Origin: Morella rubra
Lineage: Eukaryota; Streptophyta; Magnoliopsida; Fagales; Myricaceae
Assembly: GCA_003952965.2 (NCBI GenBank)
Contig: CM025853.1
Location: 29,719,641 to 29,783,640, forward strand
Direction of reading: 5' to 3'
DNA: 64,000 nucleotides
The notes under the pieces are model-generated. The model saw only the letters and a list, made by a program, of their open reading frames with translations. It made no database searches and was not told the DNA's origin. Position 1 is the stretch's first letter. Every line of letters starts with the position of its first letter. A program made the translations under genes and the position numbers. Positions 1 through 12,404 of the stretch are shown one piece after another.

Positions 1-348
1 AAGGAGGGAGAGAGGAAAGATATTGTTTTAAATAACCTATCTAAGAATTATTATCATTTAAAAAGTTAGATTTTGAGTAGTGTGCTCCTATAAAAGGAAG
101 GACCGAGCTGTGAAGCAATTGACGTGGGACCCAAAAACCCTTACATATTCCTCAGAGTCCAATAGATGTAAACATTTTCGAGAAGATCCCAAATGTGATC
201 AGGTTGTACAATTTTTGTGCCACGGTTTTGACGGTGCAATCTTTTAAGGGGGTCTAGAGAGAACAAAAGATGTGTGAGAAAGGTCCACAAAGTGGGACAA
301 TGCGTGTAGTATCATACAGAGACTTTTAACCTCCCCGCCCTGTTAAAT

Positions 349-364
349 TCTCTCTCTCTCTCTC
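349..364. repeat. CT microsatellite
   Basis: A run of TC dinucleotides, about eight units, in non-coding sequence. Confidence 0.9.
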
Positions 365-785
365 AATAATCATAAAAAAGGTTGCCACTTTCCTAATGCC
401 CCTAATGTTAGCATCCAAGCTTCTTTTGATTTAATTTATATATATAAATATTCATAGAAAAACCATTGCTTTTTTAAATATACTATATGTTAGGTTTTCT
501 TTTATTTATTCTATTGGAAGTTTGATTATTTTGACCTAACATGGGTGTTTTAATAATTGTTTAATTGGGATATAGTTTTTAATTAATATTGTTATTTATT
601 CCTTAAAAAAACCCTTTTTTTGTGATAGTGGCGCACGACAAGTTCTCCCATGCTTACTAAAAAAAGGGAAGAAAAAATACGAATTTCTTGTATTAAAGTC
701 ACAAGATCCAAGCCTGTGCTATGGACAAAAAGATTTATATTATATATGACCCTTTTGTTGCTGTTGAGAATATGTCAAGGAGCCC

Positions 786-830
786 GCACGTGTTACGTGC
801 CACGTTGAGAAGAACGCACGTGCGACGTTT
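786..830. promoter_or_regulatory. Cluster of five ACGT cores (G-box/ABRE-like)
   Basis: Five ACGT cores lie within 41 bases, at 788, 795, 802, 818 and 825. Two of them are in CACGTG G-boxes (787-792 and 817-822). The block reads as two imperfect direct copies of a CGCACGTG...ACGTT...GAGA unit. ACGT cores bind plant bZIP and bHLH factors, and paired cores are typical of ABA- or light-responsive promoters. No gene start follows within the window, so the target is unknown; it may belong to a gene to the left or be a relic promoter. Confidence 0.5.
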
Positions 831-3163
831 GAGAAAGTGGAGGGCGGTGATACAGGGGATGATGCTATTGTGTTGTGTTTCGGCGCCTTTGATGAAGGAA
901 CAAAAGCGCCTTGCCCCCTCCAATTTGTCAAGTGGCAAACAGCCACTGGCTTCTTTCTTTTTCTTTTTTCTTTTTTGTAATAATGTTAAATTATTTAGGA
1001 TGTATAATTGAAGAAAGCCGTTTCGTGAATCCAAGCTGCCATCATTTAAAAGTCGGAATTTTGTGTAGAATGATGTGACCAAGTGCAAGTAACTGGAAAA
1101 AAAAAAAAAAAAGGAATTGAGACTTCACAATAGACTAGTTAATACCGTAACAATTATATAATTCAGTTGATATATGTATAAAGTATTTATAAAGGAAACT
1201 ATGGTTCGTGGATTTATGTAAAGAAAAATGAGCCCAATAAAATAAGAATTGCATTATACTGATGTTCCTGTATTTCAAACATTTTCAGAAACAAGGTGCT
1301 TAAAATTTAACTTTGATTATCTTGTGCTTAAATTTTTAAAATAAATAAATAAATAAGTACAGCTTTTTCCTACTAAATCAAACGAAAAGTTATGTTGATT
1401 GACCAGAATGTTCATCCACGAACAATCTGGAACAAAAGAAATAAATAAATATAAATAAAATAAAATATTTATGTTTTTATTTATAAAAGATTGCTTTTTT
1501 TAATATTTATAGAAATTTTATCTTAGATGAACCTCTTATCAATTTTGTCAAATTGAAATGAATGCGATAATTGATTTTTCTTAAAATTTATGGGGTATAA
1601 TTAGATAAATTAGAAGTTGTGGTGTCCAATTCAATTTTTGTCTATAAATATGAAACCTATTTTTGTATATCAATTTCATTATATTTTACTTATTAACTAT
1701 TAATTGTATACACTTCGCTCTCTTTTATCGGTAATATATTGATATTTTTGTTACCAATAGAATAAGGTCTTTACCATCACACAAAATATGAGAGTAAAAT
1801 CGTCATTTTATTGACAAAAAAAAGAATAATTTTAAGTGTAAAGAGTCATAACTTTAATAATTAATAAGCTAAAAGTGTATTTAATCTAAAATAAATAAAA
1901 AATGGTTTAATTTTGATAAATTTTCTCAGACGATGTCAACATACTACACGTATAGATGTATAATCAACGAGTGGATGGAGTGCGAAACTTGTTAACAATA
2001 TGGGATGTAATATTGTAGTGGGTCCATAAAAATGACAAACATTTTTTACGTAACTATTACCATCAAGACAGTTTTCATACATAGGATAAAGTCATAGAGT
2101 TATATAAGTTGAAACTATTATCTACGCGGCAAAGTCATAGAGTCTAGTAAATTAGAAAAAAAACGATGAAATAATTACTATATTTATCTCGTCAGTGTCC
2201 TAAAATTCTTGGTAACATACATATTTTATATTATACTACATTTAATTTATTTTAATAAGCCACGTATAACAGAACTTAACCTAATGGTACTTCAACTGTC
2301 TTAACTTTCCTTGTCATTTTTCTTTTTCGGCCTTGGATAAATCTTACACCTACTCCTTTGGTTTTTAATTAAACATCTCATCTTACAGTGCCTTTTCTTC
2401 ATACGAAAAAAAAATAAAATAAAATTTTTTTTATTAAAGTCCAAATTCATTTGCCTCTTTGAACTTCTTATTCAGTCCTATAAAAATCCAAAACTTCTTT
2501 CACGGTTGTGGGAATTTTCTCTGCTTAGAATATTGAAAGGCAGACAGCCATGAGATCATCCAAAGGACGTGACCCTTATTATAGCCACAGTCTGTTTTTC
2601 CATCAATTTGCTCATATTCACGGGTTAATTTTTATCTCGCCCACACTAATCAAATAATAATCTGAAGCTATCTTGACCGTTTGATCTCTGTTCTCCGAAT
2701 TTTTTGTTGGTAATTTATTTAACATAAGTTGAACTGGGTCCAACTCCTATAGGTCCAGGCCAATTAGAGCTCAGTGGCCTAATCCAAATATTTTATTTTA
2801 CACGGCATAGGCCCGTTAAACCTAGACTTCTTATTTTTTAATACGCAGAAGCTTAAAAAAAAAATAATTATAACAGGGTGAACTATGTTTTGAAAAAATA
2901 CCTCCTCTCTTTCTCGAGACCTTCCTCTCTTTCTCTCTTCGAATACGTTTATCCCTCTCTCTCAACCGTTGCCCGTTGTCCACCGCTGCACCAGCCACTA
3001 GTTTCTCCTGCACCAGCCACCAGCTTCTCTCTTAGTTGCTCGTGCTCCAACGCCGCACCGCCGCCACTCACTAGGTATATAACTATTAACCGCCAATTTT
3101 TTTCTTTTAAATTTGAATTTTCTTACCTCTCTGTTGTCTTTAAAATTTATCCCCTTTAAATTT

Positions 3164-3183
3164 TAATCCTGACTCTGCCACTG
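3164..3183. mobile_element. Possible hAT terminal sequence (orphan end)
   Basis: The sequence ending in CTGACTCTGCCACTG resembles the right end of plant hAT elements, whose inverted left end reads CAGTGGC-GA-TCAGG. I found no convincing matching left end or 8-bp target duplication upstream, so this may be a truncated relic or chance. Confidence 0.25.
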
Positions 3184-4984
3184 GTGATAATTTGTTTAAG
3201 AAAATGTGAAAGGACTTTCAGCTCACCCAAACGGCTCTTATACGTTTATAATTCTTGTTTATACATCGATCACATGAAAAAGAGTGCAAGAAATTGGACG
3301 CCTATACAAAAAGAATTGGAAAAATGGCATCGAAAGAATATGTGTACTTTATTAATCAGTAATTAATTGGTTATCTTTTTGAATCTATTCCACTGAACGA
3401 AAGCTATTACTTCAAATATGGGTCACGTTGTATTTGGTTTTTATCGACCATAATCAAATAAATCTAATTTATTTAAAAACTGAATGATCGGATTAGAAGT
3501 ATAATGGTAAAGTTAAGACACACGAAACCTAATATGCATTCAAGTGTCAGTTAAGTCAAGAACTAATTCATTCGTAGTATTTAAATTTAAAAATAACAAA
3601 TATCAGAAAAAAAGGAGGATGAGAAACAGAAAATAAAAAGACAAAAAAAAAAATGCTCACCTTCTTTTATTCTCTTCCCGATTTACTCAATTTGATTAAA
3701 TTAAAATGTCAATGGAAATTATTTTAGATTAAATTTATTGGATGCTAGTAAAAATCGATGTTAGGTACCAAATGAGTCGGTCAAAATTTATTATTTAACA
3801 TTTAATAGCTGTAATTTAGCAACAACAAAAAAAAAAAAAAAACGTTATAAAATCCAAGATCGACGATGGATCTAGAATGTAATTTAATCAAACTATTCTC
3901 GCTTTTACGGACGGGTGAAAAATGTTCTGGATGATGCCATAAATATAAGAATACGGCGCTCTTTTTATAATAATGTTATCCTTTCAAACTGACTCTGTTC
4001 ATTTATTTAGAAACTTGCCTGGCCCATTTTTTTTTCATGTAAGTTGGGTGTACCTAATCAATACTTTGCTCTATGCCTTTTCTTTTAAGGATATAAGTTT
4101 TAATACACCGATATTCACAACTCTGCTAATGTTTTCTCTTATTATAAAACAATTATCCTTGCCTAATTATATAATATAATTTCAAAAGAGATAAATAGGT
4201 CAAATATTATTTGTAGACAACATTAAAAGATGTATGACTCATTTCATTTGTCGGTGTCCAATTGTAATACACAAATCAGATAAAAAATTATAGACAATGT
4301 TAGTAGATTTTACATAGCACGGAGAAGAACTATATTAACGTTGCAACAAGTGGGTTTTGGTGAGTGCCATGATTTGAGTCCTGGAATCCTGGGTAGCTTA
4401 TCAAGGCTCTCTGGTCAAGTCAGTAGTGGGCTGCACGAAGAAAGTGAGGACAGGTCAACATTCAAATCCCATTAATGGGCTGTGGAGAGAAAGGATAGAA
4501 CTGTGAGTCTGTGACTGAAGTTGGTTTCGTGGCAAGCCCATATACCACGCAGAAGCTAAAGATCTGTAAAGCACCCCCTCAGACTTCAGAGAGTGCCATC
4601 CCCCTTCTCCAGCAATCCCAGAAGAAAAACCACGTGAATGTTTGGAGTACAGGGTAATTAATATGTGCATTGAATCATGTTGGTCACTAGTCCAAATGAG
4701 ATAGGCCACGCCACTGAGACTTGTCACCATGTGACTTAAACTTATGGTGCATGGCTCGTGAAGTCTTATCTAAACTAGACTAGAATATAAAAAGTAGATG
4801 CTACATTATTTAATTTTGTTTATGTAAAGTTTAGGGTAATATAAAATCTATAATGAGATTTATCTGTTGTGTCTATCTCTTTCTGAATTGTATCAATTTG
4901 GAGAAACAATTGTTCTCATTAGTTTGTCTCTCTCTCTTTCTCAATTGTACCATATAATTTAAATAAGAAATTGTAAAGGATCGA

Positions 4985-5164
4985 AGATGTTCATTTTGGT
5001 TTGTATTTTAGGATACACATAAATTTTAGAATTTACAAACCGAATATATTCAAATACCAATACAAGTCAACAACTTCTGCAAGCATACCAGTAAATTTTA
5101 ACATCACATAAAAATTCTCAAAATACTTCAAATTTTAAAAATCTCACCAAAACGAACATACCCC
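4985..5164. mobile_element. Diverged palindromic MITE (TGTTCGTTTTGG-type ends)
   Basis: The left edge contains ATGTTCATTTTGGTTTG and the right edge contains CCAAAACGAACATACCCC. These are imperfect inverted repeats of each other around an AT-rich middle. The ends match those of the better preserved 228-bp element at 46237-46464, so both probably belong to one non-autonomous DNA-transposon family. The exact edges are uncertain. Confidence 0.45.
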
Positions 5165-6173
5165 TTATCTACACCTAAGCTTCTATTATGTAGTTAGGGT
5201 AAAATTGAATGAGTTTATCTCTGGATTAGTAAAGAAACTCCCAATTAAAGTAAGTCTGTAAAAGGTGAAGAAATAAAATCCCTCCTAAGATTCTTGTACC
5301 CAGTAAACTTAATTGTAATTAATGAAACTTCAATTCCTTCATCTCTAATTTAAGTAGGGATTGAATATTAACCGGGGAGATCAATCTAGCAAGACATTAA
5401 AATTGTGGATATATTCAGCCCCTGCCCCACCCAGAATAAGGGCAATGTCGTCCTAATATAGATATTTCGGAGTTATCTGGGATAAACAGCAAGATTATCA
5501 TACGACTACGAGGACGTGTCAAATACCTTTTCTGTTTTATAAATAATGGCGACGTACGATGCCACTGCGTTCAGGTCACGTGCTGGGATGCTCGGTATAG
5601 AGACAATGTTGGCGTATCGATGATGACAAGTGTCAAACCGCTTTGTTTGAGCCGATAATACCAGCCATTAGATTATCTAATCAATTCGTACGTGATCTCC
5701 TCGAGATACTGCCATGCTTTCCATCCCTTGTCTTGACAAATTATTTTTAATGTATTCTGTATATAAGGAGCGAAATTTCGGATCTTAACAGCCATATAAA
5801 TCCAAATCCAAACGAGTCCAACGGGACCATAATTTTACTCCTTATCTACAATCAATAAATATTCCAAGTCATTTCATGTGCAGGATTATTAAATTTAGAG
5901 GGTGATTAAGAGCTTACCTAATATAGCCACAATTTAATGCGCACTTGCCAATGGGGAATAATTTACTATATAATTCCGTTTCATTTACTCAGCTCCAATC
6001 CCATTTCTTTTTTTTTCTATTTTTACCATGTCTTATGTTGTGGACTAAATGTTTTCCTTTTGTGTAGAGAGGGTTTAATTATTTTTTCCATAAACAATAG
6101 AGTAATCATTTAAATCCAACAAAATCCATTTAATAATCTAGAAACCATTTAATATGATAACAGATGATTAGTG

Positions 6174-6401
6174 TGGTATTTGTTTGTGAAAATTTTGGGA
6201 TGATAAAAATGTTGGGGTATTGGAGTTGGTGAAAAAGTAAAGATATTTTGTGAGAATTAGTAAAAAAGTGAAATGAAAGAAGATTTGAATGAATATTATA
6301 ATGAAAAAGAATTATTTGATGGAGAAAAAAAATATTATTTTATAATTTTTTAATAAAAGCCGAAATATTCGAGGTACCGAATTGTTGAAAAACAAACTCC
6401 C
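6174..6401. mobile_element. MITE of the GTGTTTGTTT family
   Basis: The left edge has TGGTATTTGTTTGTGAAAATT and the right edge has GAAAAACAAACTCCC, inverted relative to each other. The interior (GGGTATTGGAGTTGGTGAAAA and on) matches, on the opposite strand, the interior of the element nested in the hAT at 30716-30924. No clear target duplication was found, so the edges are approximate. Confidence 0.45.
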
Positions 6402-7344
6402 TCTAGATAGTGGATAGAAAAGCATGCATTCATACAATTGGGCATTATATGGTGGCAACCACATCCGCACTGATCAAATCACTCTGCTTTGCAAACAACC
6501 CGGGTCAGGCCCATCTTTTTCAAAATGGGGCTTCAGAATTGCGGGTCCAATCTGGTTTATGTATGAGTATATTCCATTTCGAGGAGTTGTACAAATTTTC
6601 CCAACCATAGAAGCAAACTATCCTATACAATTAGGGGGGATGAAGGAAAATATATAGACCTTTTCTGTTATATAAGTTAATATATTACAAGAAATAAAGT
6701 TTTATGGGACAAAAAATTTGTATCACGAAAGATAATAAGGCTCCTTGAACACCTTATACCCAAGCAATAGGCTGGTGGAGACAGACTCCTCTTGAACGTT
6801 GATGTCTATGCTTATCCAATCGTATTAACTCCTTTTATTCTAACCAAAAATGAAACGGTCAGGTTAAGGATCTCTCAATCTACATGCATTTGGTGTCTTA
6901 TGTTTCTAAGGATTATGATTTTGTTCAATTTAGATAGTCCAATTGAGAGAGAGGTCATAAAGATAATACGAACAACATTAAATGTTATAGAGTCCACGTC
7001 GTGTCTTTTTCAAATTGAAATAGACTGAATTAGGTTAACAAATTTAAAAGGAATACCAACTTTTCGTACATTTATTTTTCGCCACAAAAGTGATCTCTCT
7101 CAAATGTTCTACAGTACTGGCTTTCGGGGATATAAATGTTGTGCTATTACAATTTCCAATTAGATTTGGTTTGGGATTAAAATCCAAGAAGACGTCCAAA
7201 TTAACCCCGTCCGTCTTTTCCAGTACTGATGAAGCAACATCGTATTGCCAATGAGGCAAGTTAGCTTCGGATATTGGCCTGCATATGTGTGCTAGCTGGG
7301 GAATGAAGGTGGCCTGCATATTGGCTCGTTATCATTTCCTGCAT

Positions 7345-7862
7345 ATGTACGTGCTGGGGAATCTTACCTTGTTGAGTGGCAGCGATGCGTCCCTTTGCGC
7401 AGCTGTTATAACAGTAGCAGTCAATGTCCTCTCCACCGTCGAATACATCCACTCGGTGGACAAAGTTGGCCGTCGCATGCTCTTACTAGAAACTGGCATT
7501 CAAATGTTCCTCTCTCGGGCGGTCATCAGAGTCATATATATTAGGAATTAGGATTGAAGCTTCAGGACCGCTCAGAAAATTCTTACCAAAGTCTATGCAA
7601 TCCTAGTGGTCGATCGTCATGGTGTGCAAATTTGTCCCATCCTTTGTTTGGTCATGGGGGACCTCTTGGGTGGTTGATACCAGTGAGACATTCCCACTAG
7701 AGACTCGCTCCGCTGGGCAGAGTTGGTATCAATCAAGACTTGGTCAACCGTTCCATTCACAGCTCTTCTGACTACGAGCAGGAAAAAGGTGTCAATAAAG
7801 GGGTACTGCCCATTTAAATTTGATGATTTCTTCAATCCTACTTCACCAACTGGTGATTTATC
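7345..7862 (+). pseudogene. STP13-like sugar transporter pseudogene fragment (last exon)
   Basis: This is a broken copy of the final exon of an STP-type hexose transporter, about 5 kb upstream of the intact gene. Positions 7373-7530 encode residues matching [30 protein letters not shown] and VQMFLSQVV of the intact STP13. A stop follows at 7549-7551. After a shift of frame, 7630-7735 matches the [19 protein letters not shown] block, then similarity decays and a weak match to the HFKFG region lies near 7810. Exons 1-4 and the PETKN motif region are missing. No promoter or start is present, so function is not expected. It is best explained as the relic of a tandem or dispersed duplication of the neighbouring gene. 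Confidence 0.85.
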
Positions 7863-9082
7863 AGAATGCTAGAATGTGGGGGTTTTGAACAATTTTTGAA
7901 TCACATATTAGTCTGTGGGTTAAATTCTTTCAACAGTTCACCTCTTTTTGCTCCTTTGTACTTTCTGGAAGTCCTCCTAGAGAGATCAAGTGTTATAGGA
8001 AAAAGACTATCAATTTTTCAAATGGAAAGCGGAAGAAATTGCGATTCCTACTGGTCTTTGAAGTGTATTAGGTGGATCCCTTTTGAGCCTTTCTATCAAT
8101 TTTATTTTTTTTCTTCTAAAAGATGCGCATTGAACACATTGCCACAGTCCCGACTCCCAATCACTTGTGCCCTTTTCCCTCTCCGAGAAATACTAAACTA
8201 ATTATTCCTACGGATAATAAATGAGCACGACACGAAGAAGTGAGCTTAAAGTATTCTAGATAGCCGCGCTTAACGCTTTAATTATGCTCGATAGTTGGTA
8301 AGGTCAATGAAACATGATTATAGTCATTATCTTCTGCTTTTGTGCTCAGATATCACTTTTGGAAAAGTAGCTTCCCTGCTTTAACCACGACGTATCCATT
8401 GGGCAAATTTTTTGTCAAAATTTAGGCTTTTTTGCAAAGGTAATAAACCTGCTTGTTGATTGGTTTGGATGAATGAAAATGAATGGTTACGTGCTTTCTA
8501 TACTTTTTTTCTCAGAAGATGCTCGTGTGGATAAAGGACTTATGATTGCCCTTCTAAAACAGGCAAAAGGTTATACAACTGATAAGAGTCATGATTTGAG
8601 GCTCCATTAATGTTGATTGCTGTAATTTCGGTAACTTCTTGGCTCGTTCGTTTATTACTTTATGCGTTTTGTTAAGCTAAAATGTGTTTCATATGTTTTG
8701 ACGAGCCACCAAAACCCATGCCGCCGGCATGCCCTATAATCCCCTGTGTATTGGTGCTCTGAAGACATCTCAAAGATAGCACACAAGTTCTCGACCTTTT
8801 TAGTATGGCGGCCTAGGCTTGACCCGTAACAAACATATATTGTGTGCGTGAATTACAAAGTTCAAAGTTCGATGTTTCGGCTGCGGGCTTGCAAATACGT
8901 AGCCCGTTTTCCTTTCTCCAAAACTCGTTTTCTCGTGAACGCCAACGGGCTCTGCACGGATGTCTTTTCATGTTATACAGAAAAGAACAAAACACTACAA
9001 TGAAACCCAGATTTCTGGACATCGGGAAAAAGGTGGTCAAATTTGGTTCCTCCAGAGCCAAATTACATATCAGGCCTCACAT

Positions 9083-9102
9083 ACTCTCTCTCTCTCTCTC
9101 TC
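9083..9102. repeat. CT microsatellite
   Basis: About ten CT dinucleotides in a row within non-coding sequence. Confidence 0.9.
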
Positions 9103-9946
9103 GTGATGTCATTGATTGGCATCATTGCATTCGTAAAAGACTATTGAGGAGAAGGGTTTTCTGCCACATAAATTTGGTTGTCGAGGTGGTCCAAGATATT
9201 TTAGTACAGGATGGAAGTTTCCAGCTATTTGGGATTAAAAAGTGTGGTAAAATGCAATTGTCAGAGAAAAACGCGAGAATGGTAAAAGAAATAAAAGTCA
9301 GTAATCCAGATCCATGATAATCCTCGATGTGTCTTACAGGGACGTTGTTTTCTTCTTCTGATACTGTGCAGTAACTAGGTTGCTTGTGTTTAAGAAAATA
9401 TTACTCTTTAAATCACGAAGCAATTAAGTGGGCATATGGGAAATGGCGAGTGGGCAAAAGTGCCTGGGGTCATTATTTTCATCTGGACTCGAACTACTCC
9501 TCCAGACAACTGGTGGTCACGTGATAGATGAAGGGTCACATGTAAAACGGAGCTAGAAAATTACCAGTTCAAAAGCTCCTGTCAGTCGTAGCATCATCTG
9601 CATAATTTCCCTTTTGTCATGGAGACAGTTCTGATCAAGTTTTAAGATCGAGCAAAGCCAAAACTGCCACATCTTTGATGTTATACTATTCTATATACAT
9701 ATCAACAAGAGTTCCCCCACGTGTTAAATCTCAGGTCCCCGAATCATCAGCAAATTATCAGGACTTTTGAAATATGAATTAAGAGCCCTTTTGACATCAA
9801 ACTTCTCTATGTTTGACATTTCACTGGACCAATCCCATTTTGAATTAGAATTTGTTGTGTTCAGAAGGAATTTACTAATCCTAAGAGCAATCTCATTGCA
9901 AAAAAACAGTAACGTAAAACAAAAGACGAATAAAAACAATCCTCAA

Positions 9947-9971
9947 CCTTATTTTACCAGGTAAAATAAGG
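9947..9971. repeat. Perfect 12-bp inverted repeat with one-base loop
   Basis: CCTTATTTTACC (9947-9958), a single A, then GGTAAAATAAGG (9960-9971). Imperfect pairing continues outward for about ten more bases. It may be the centre of a palindromic MITE or a cruciform-prone site; no family was recognised. Confidence 0.8.
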
Positions 9972-11700
9972 TGGGAATGTTGGAAACAAGGCTAAAAGAT
10001 CGTATTTTGATTATTAGTTTCGTCGACTTTCTTGTCTGTTACTTATTGGTTCTTTTAGGAAGCTTTTGATGGGTTCTTGGAAGGGAACTCAATGGGCACG
10101 AAGTGCTAAGTTGCTTTTTTTTTTTTAAGTTGGGACCTCCTCCAATTACTGTGTTTTTCTGTGTCAAAGTGGATTGGAAACCCCATGAATTTGACAATCA
10201 ATCTGCTCCATTTATCTGTTGGCAGTTCCTATGGCTCGCGATTACAGTTAGATCCATGCTGCACCTCAAAAAAGGTGGCGGGTACTTTTCTTTTCTTTTG
10301 ATTCTGAGTGATAGTTATCTATTTTTTTTTTGGCAGCTTTTCAGGCAGCATCAAGCAACTTGCTTGATGGAATGGTTTCTCTTGGGGCGGAAAGAGACCC
10401 CTCTAAAAAGTGGCGTCTGGTTGGACCAGCAATAGTACTACGTCATGAATGTTGTGTGGTAATGGCTTAGAAAAAAGGAAAATAAAATGTCGTTTGGTAA
10501 TGTGAACTGATATTTCTCTGTCTTCGGATTTCAAATGGTATGACGTTTTGTACCTGTAAGTCAATGTGGACAGATTGAAACTCTGAATTCTTGGAAAGTC
10601 TTCCCTTCTCATAGCATACTTTTCTTGGCTCCTCTTGAAGTATATCCCATAACCTTTCCTTTACGGGAGAAAATAGCAGAAAGTTGGAATTTTAGGCGAG
10701 ACGATAAGCTTTTGGTATCTGTGGCCGACTGCAAACAGAGGAATGAAGGGATAAGACCCATTTATTTTAAGTGTTCATAGAAGTTTATAAGTTGGTCACA
10801 AACGATTTTTTCCTCGCAAAAAAAGAAAAATAAAAAACAGAAAAATTATAAGAAATAAGTTGAAAAGGCAAAGTGGAAAAAAGCAATAAACTCTTAAGAA
10901 GCTAATTATTCTGTAAAATGTGTATTTTCTATGAACAGTGATATTGATGGGTTGCTGTGGCCTATGAAACTAGATATCTCGAATCTCACTTGAAATGGAA
11001 AAAAATAATCTTATTATATTGAATGAATTTGACTTTATAATAATTTAAGAAGCTTCAAACGCAAACTTAACTAACAACTTTAAAAAGATTAATCAAGGTT
11101 GTTTTTGAAACTCTTTAGATCATTATAAAATCCATTTCAATCCAGTAAGATTCTAATGTAAGATTTGACCATTTTTTATTCTTTTTTATTCTCATACTTC
11201 AAGTGTAATTCGGAGTACCACACTTAACGTGTTATTTTTGTGTTTATCCTTAATTTATAGACCCTAGATGAAGCACAATTCATGTATTCGATCAAGTCTT
11301 GGGACCTATGAACACATATCTTGATCTTCTGTCTTCTATTACAGAGTGGAATTTCTGAAGGTTCTGATTCATCCTTTAAGAAAAAGACAAAAGAAAAAGA
11401 GCCCCCCCATAAAGAGTTCTTCCTTCAAATAAACAACAATTATCTCCAGTTCTCAAAATTTGGGGATACGTACGTAGGACAAACAAAACAAGTAAAAGAG
11501 TATTAAGGATTGCAGACTTTGCTAATACCTAGTGTTTCATGCCAATGCAAACCTTCGTGATTGCAAATTGCAATGGCATCTGAAGCATTTGGGCCTCTCT
11601 TTGCAGATTCCTTTTGTTCCACACTTCCTTCACTGTAGGACACGAATTTGCGACATCATTGGTTATGGGTATCTTTTTTTCCAATATCCAGATTAATTAA

Positions 11701-11834
11701 GTATTTGGTAAACTAAAATTTTATATCATTACAATTCTCTCTCCCTTTTCATTTTTCATAAACTCTTTTTTATTTTTTCTTCACCCTCTTACCAAATCTT
11801 AAAATTTTATAAAAAATTTTGTTTTCAAACACTA
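11701..11834. mobile_element. Short MITE of the GTGTTTG family
   Basis: The left end GTATTTGGTAAACTAAAATTTT is inverted at the right end as AAAATTTTGTTTTCAAACAC. The interior is AT/CT-rich and resembles the elements at 6174-6401 and 30716-30924 in end sequence and in the repeated AAATTTT blocks. No target duplication was confirmed. Confidence 0.45.
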
Positions 11835-12091
11835 TACAATATACCAACACAATTTTAAGCTACACTCGCTCCAAAAAGTCTTTTGCACCAGAAAAGCAGC
11901 TCATACGGCTCTCATCTTTTTTTTTTTTTGTTTTTTGCTAAATCATACGGCTCTCATATCTAGAAATGCGTTCCTTAATAATTACATTCAATTATTTTAT
12001 TTTTTTGATTACATGCCATGCTTTTCACCAAACCCTTCTCTTATGACATCTTTTTAACTTTTGTTCCGTATGAAAGTCACCGACTTATCCA

Positions 12092-12196
12092 AATTGAAGT
12101 TACATTCGGTTGACTAGCCAGCCAGCCGTCAAGTATGAACACCACCCATAGAAATAGCCACGTGGAAAGATCAGAGCGGTCGTGCCCACTTAAAAA
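12092..12196 (+). promoter_or_regulatory. STP13 upstream block with G-box; duplicated in intron 1
   Basis: Upstream sequence about 210-310 bases before the STP13 start codon. It contains CCACGTGG (12158-12165), a palindromic G-box of the kind bound by bZIP/bHLH factors. A diverged copy of this block lies at 13268-13372 inside intron 1 of the same gene (see that entry). Confidence 0.6.
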
Positions 12197-12267
12197 GATG
12201 AAACGATCATTCACCTCGTGCTCTTCGACTCTTCGTTAGAACACTCGCAGCTTCTCCCTCTGTCGTC

Positions 12268-12275
12268 TATATAAA
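12268..12275 (+). promoter_or_regulatory. TATA box of STP13
   Basis: TATATAAA in the context CTATATAAAC, 130-137 bases before the ATG. This spacing would put transcription start near 12300 and give a 5' UTR of about 100 bases, normal for plant genes. Confidence 0.7.
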
Positions 12276-12404
12276 CAGACCCCTCCCTCATTGACATCCA
12301 TTATCCAGACCTTCCTTCATTTTCTTTCTCCTCTCATTGGTTAGCTGCTTGGAGAGTTTTTATCAGATATCTAGAAAAGCTTGTGATATACAAGCAGAGC
12401 AATC

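Larger units (their letters stand above)
1..7340. other. Non-coding left flank with relic repeats
   Basis: No gene can be supported here. Open frames are short, cross simple AT- or CT-rich sequence and match no family I recognise. Items reported separately are an ACGT-core cluster near 800, two MITE-like palindromes (about 4985-5164 and 6174-6401) and a hAT-like end at 3164-3183. The stretch 4320-4740 is less AT-rich than its surroundings and could be old exonic or transcribed sequence, but I recognise nothing in it. A CT-rich, then GC-rich patch at 2900-3075 encodes low-complexity Ser/Pro runs only. Confidence 0.6.
7863..12090. other. Non-coding interval between the STP pseudogene and STP13
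   Basis: No supported gene. The longest open frame (8844-9317, + strand, 157 codons) contains a CT microsatellite, has no recognisable domain and no plausible promoter, so I regard it as chance. The interval holds a CT repeat (9083-9102), a near-perfect hairpin (9947-9971) and a small MITE (11701-11834). Confidence 0.6.

Noticed and set aside
2878..3159. 93-codon Ser/Pro-rich frame on the plus strand
   Set aside because: Low-complexity translation of CT- and CCG-rich DNA; may be part of an old transposable element.
620..3191. Possible 2.5-kb hAT element using TAGTGGCG near 626 as the left end and GTGATA on both sides
   Set aside because: The shared GTGATA does not sit as an 8-bp duplication directly outside matching ends, and end similarity stops after a few bases.
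4455..4730. 91-codon minus-strand frame in a less AT-rich patch
   Set aside because: No family recognised, no splice-consistent neighbours; kept only as a note on composition.
8844..9317. 157-codon open frame on the plus strand
   Set aside because: No recognisable domain, crosses a CT microsatellite, lacks splice or promoter support and is contradicted by an equally open antisense frame.
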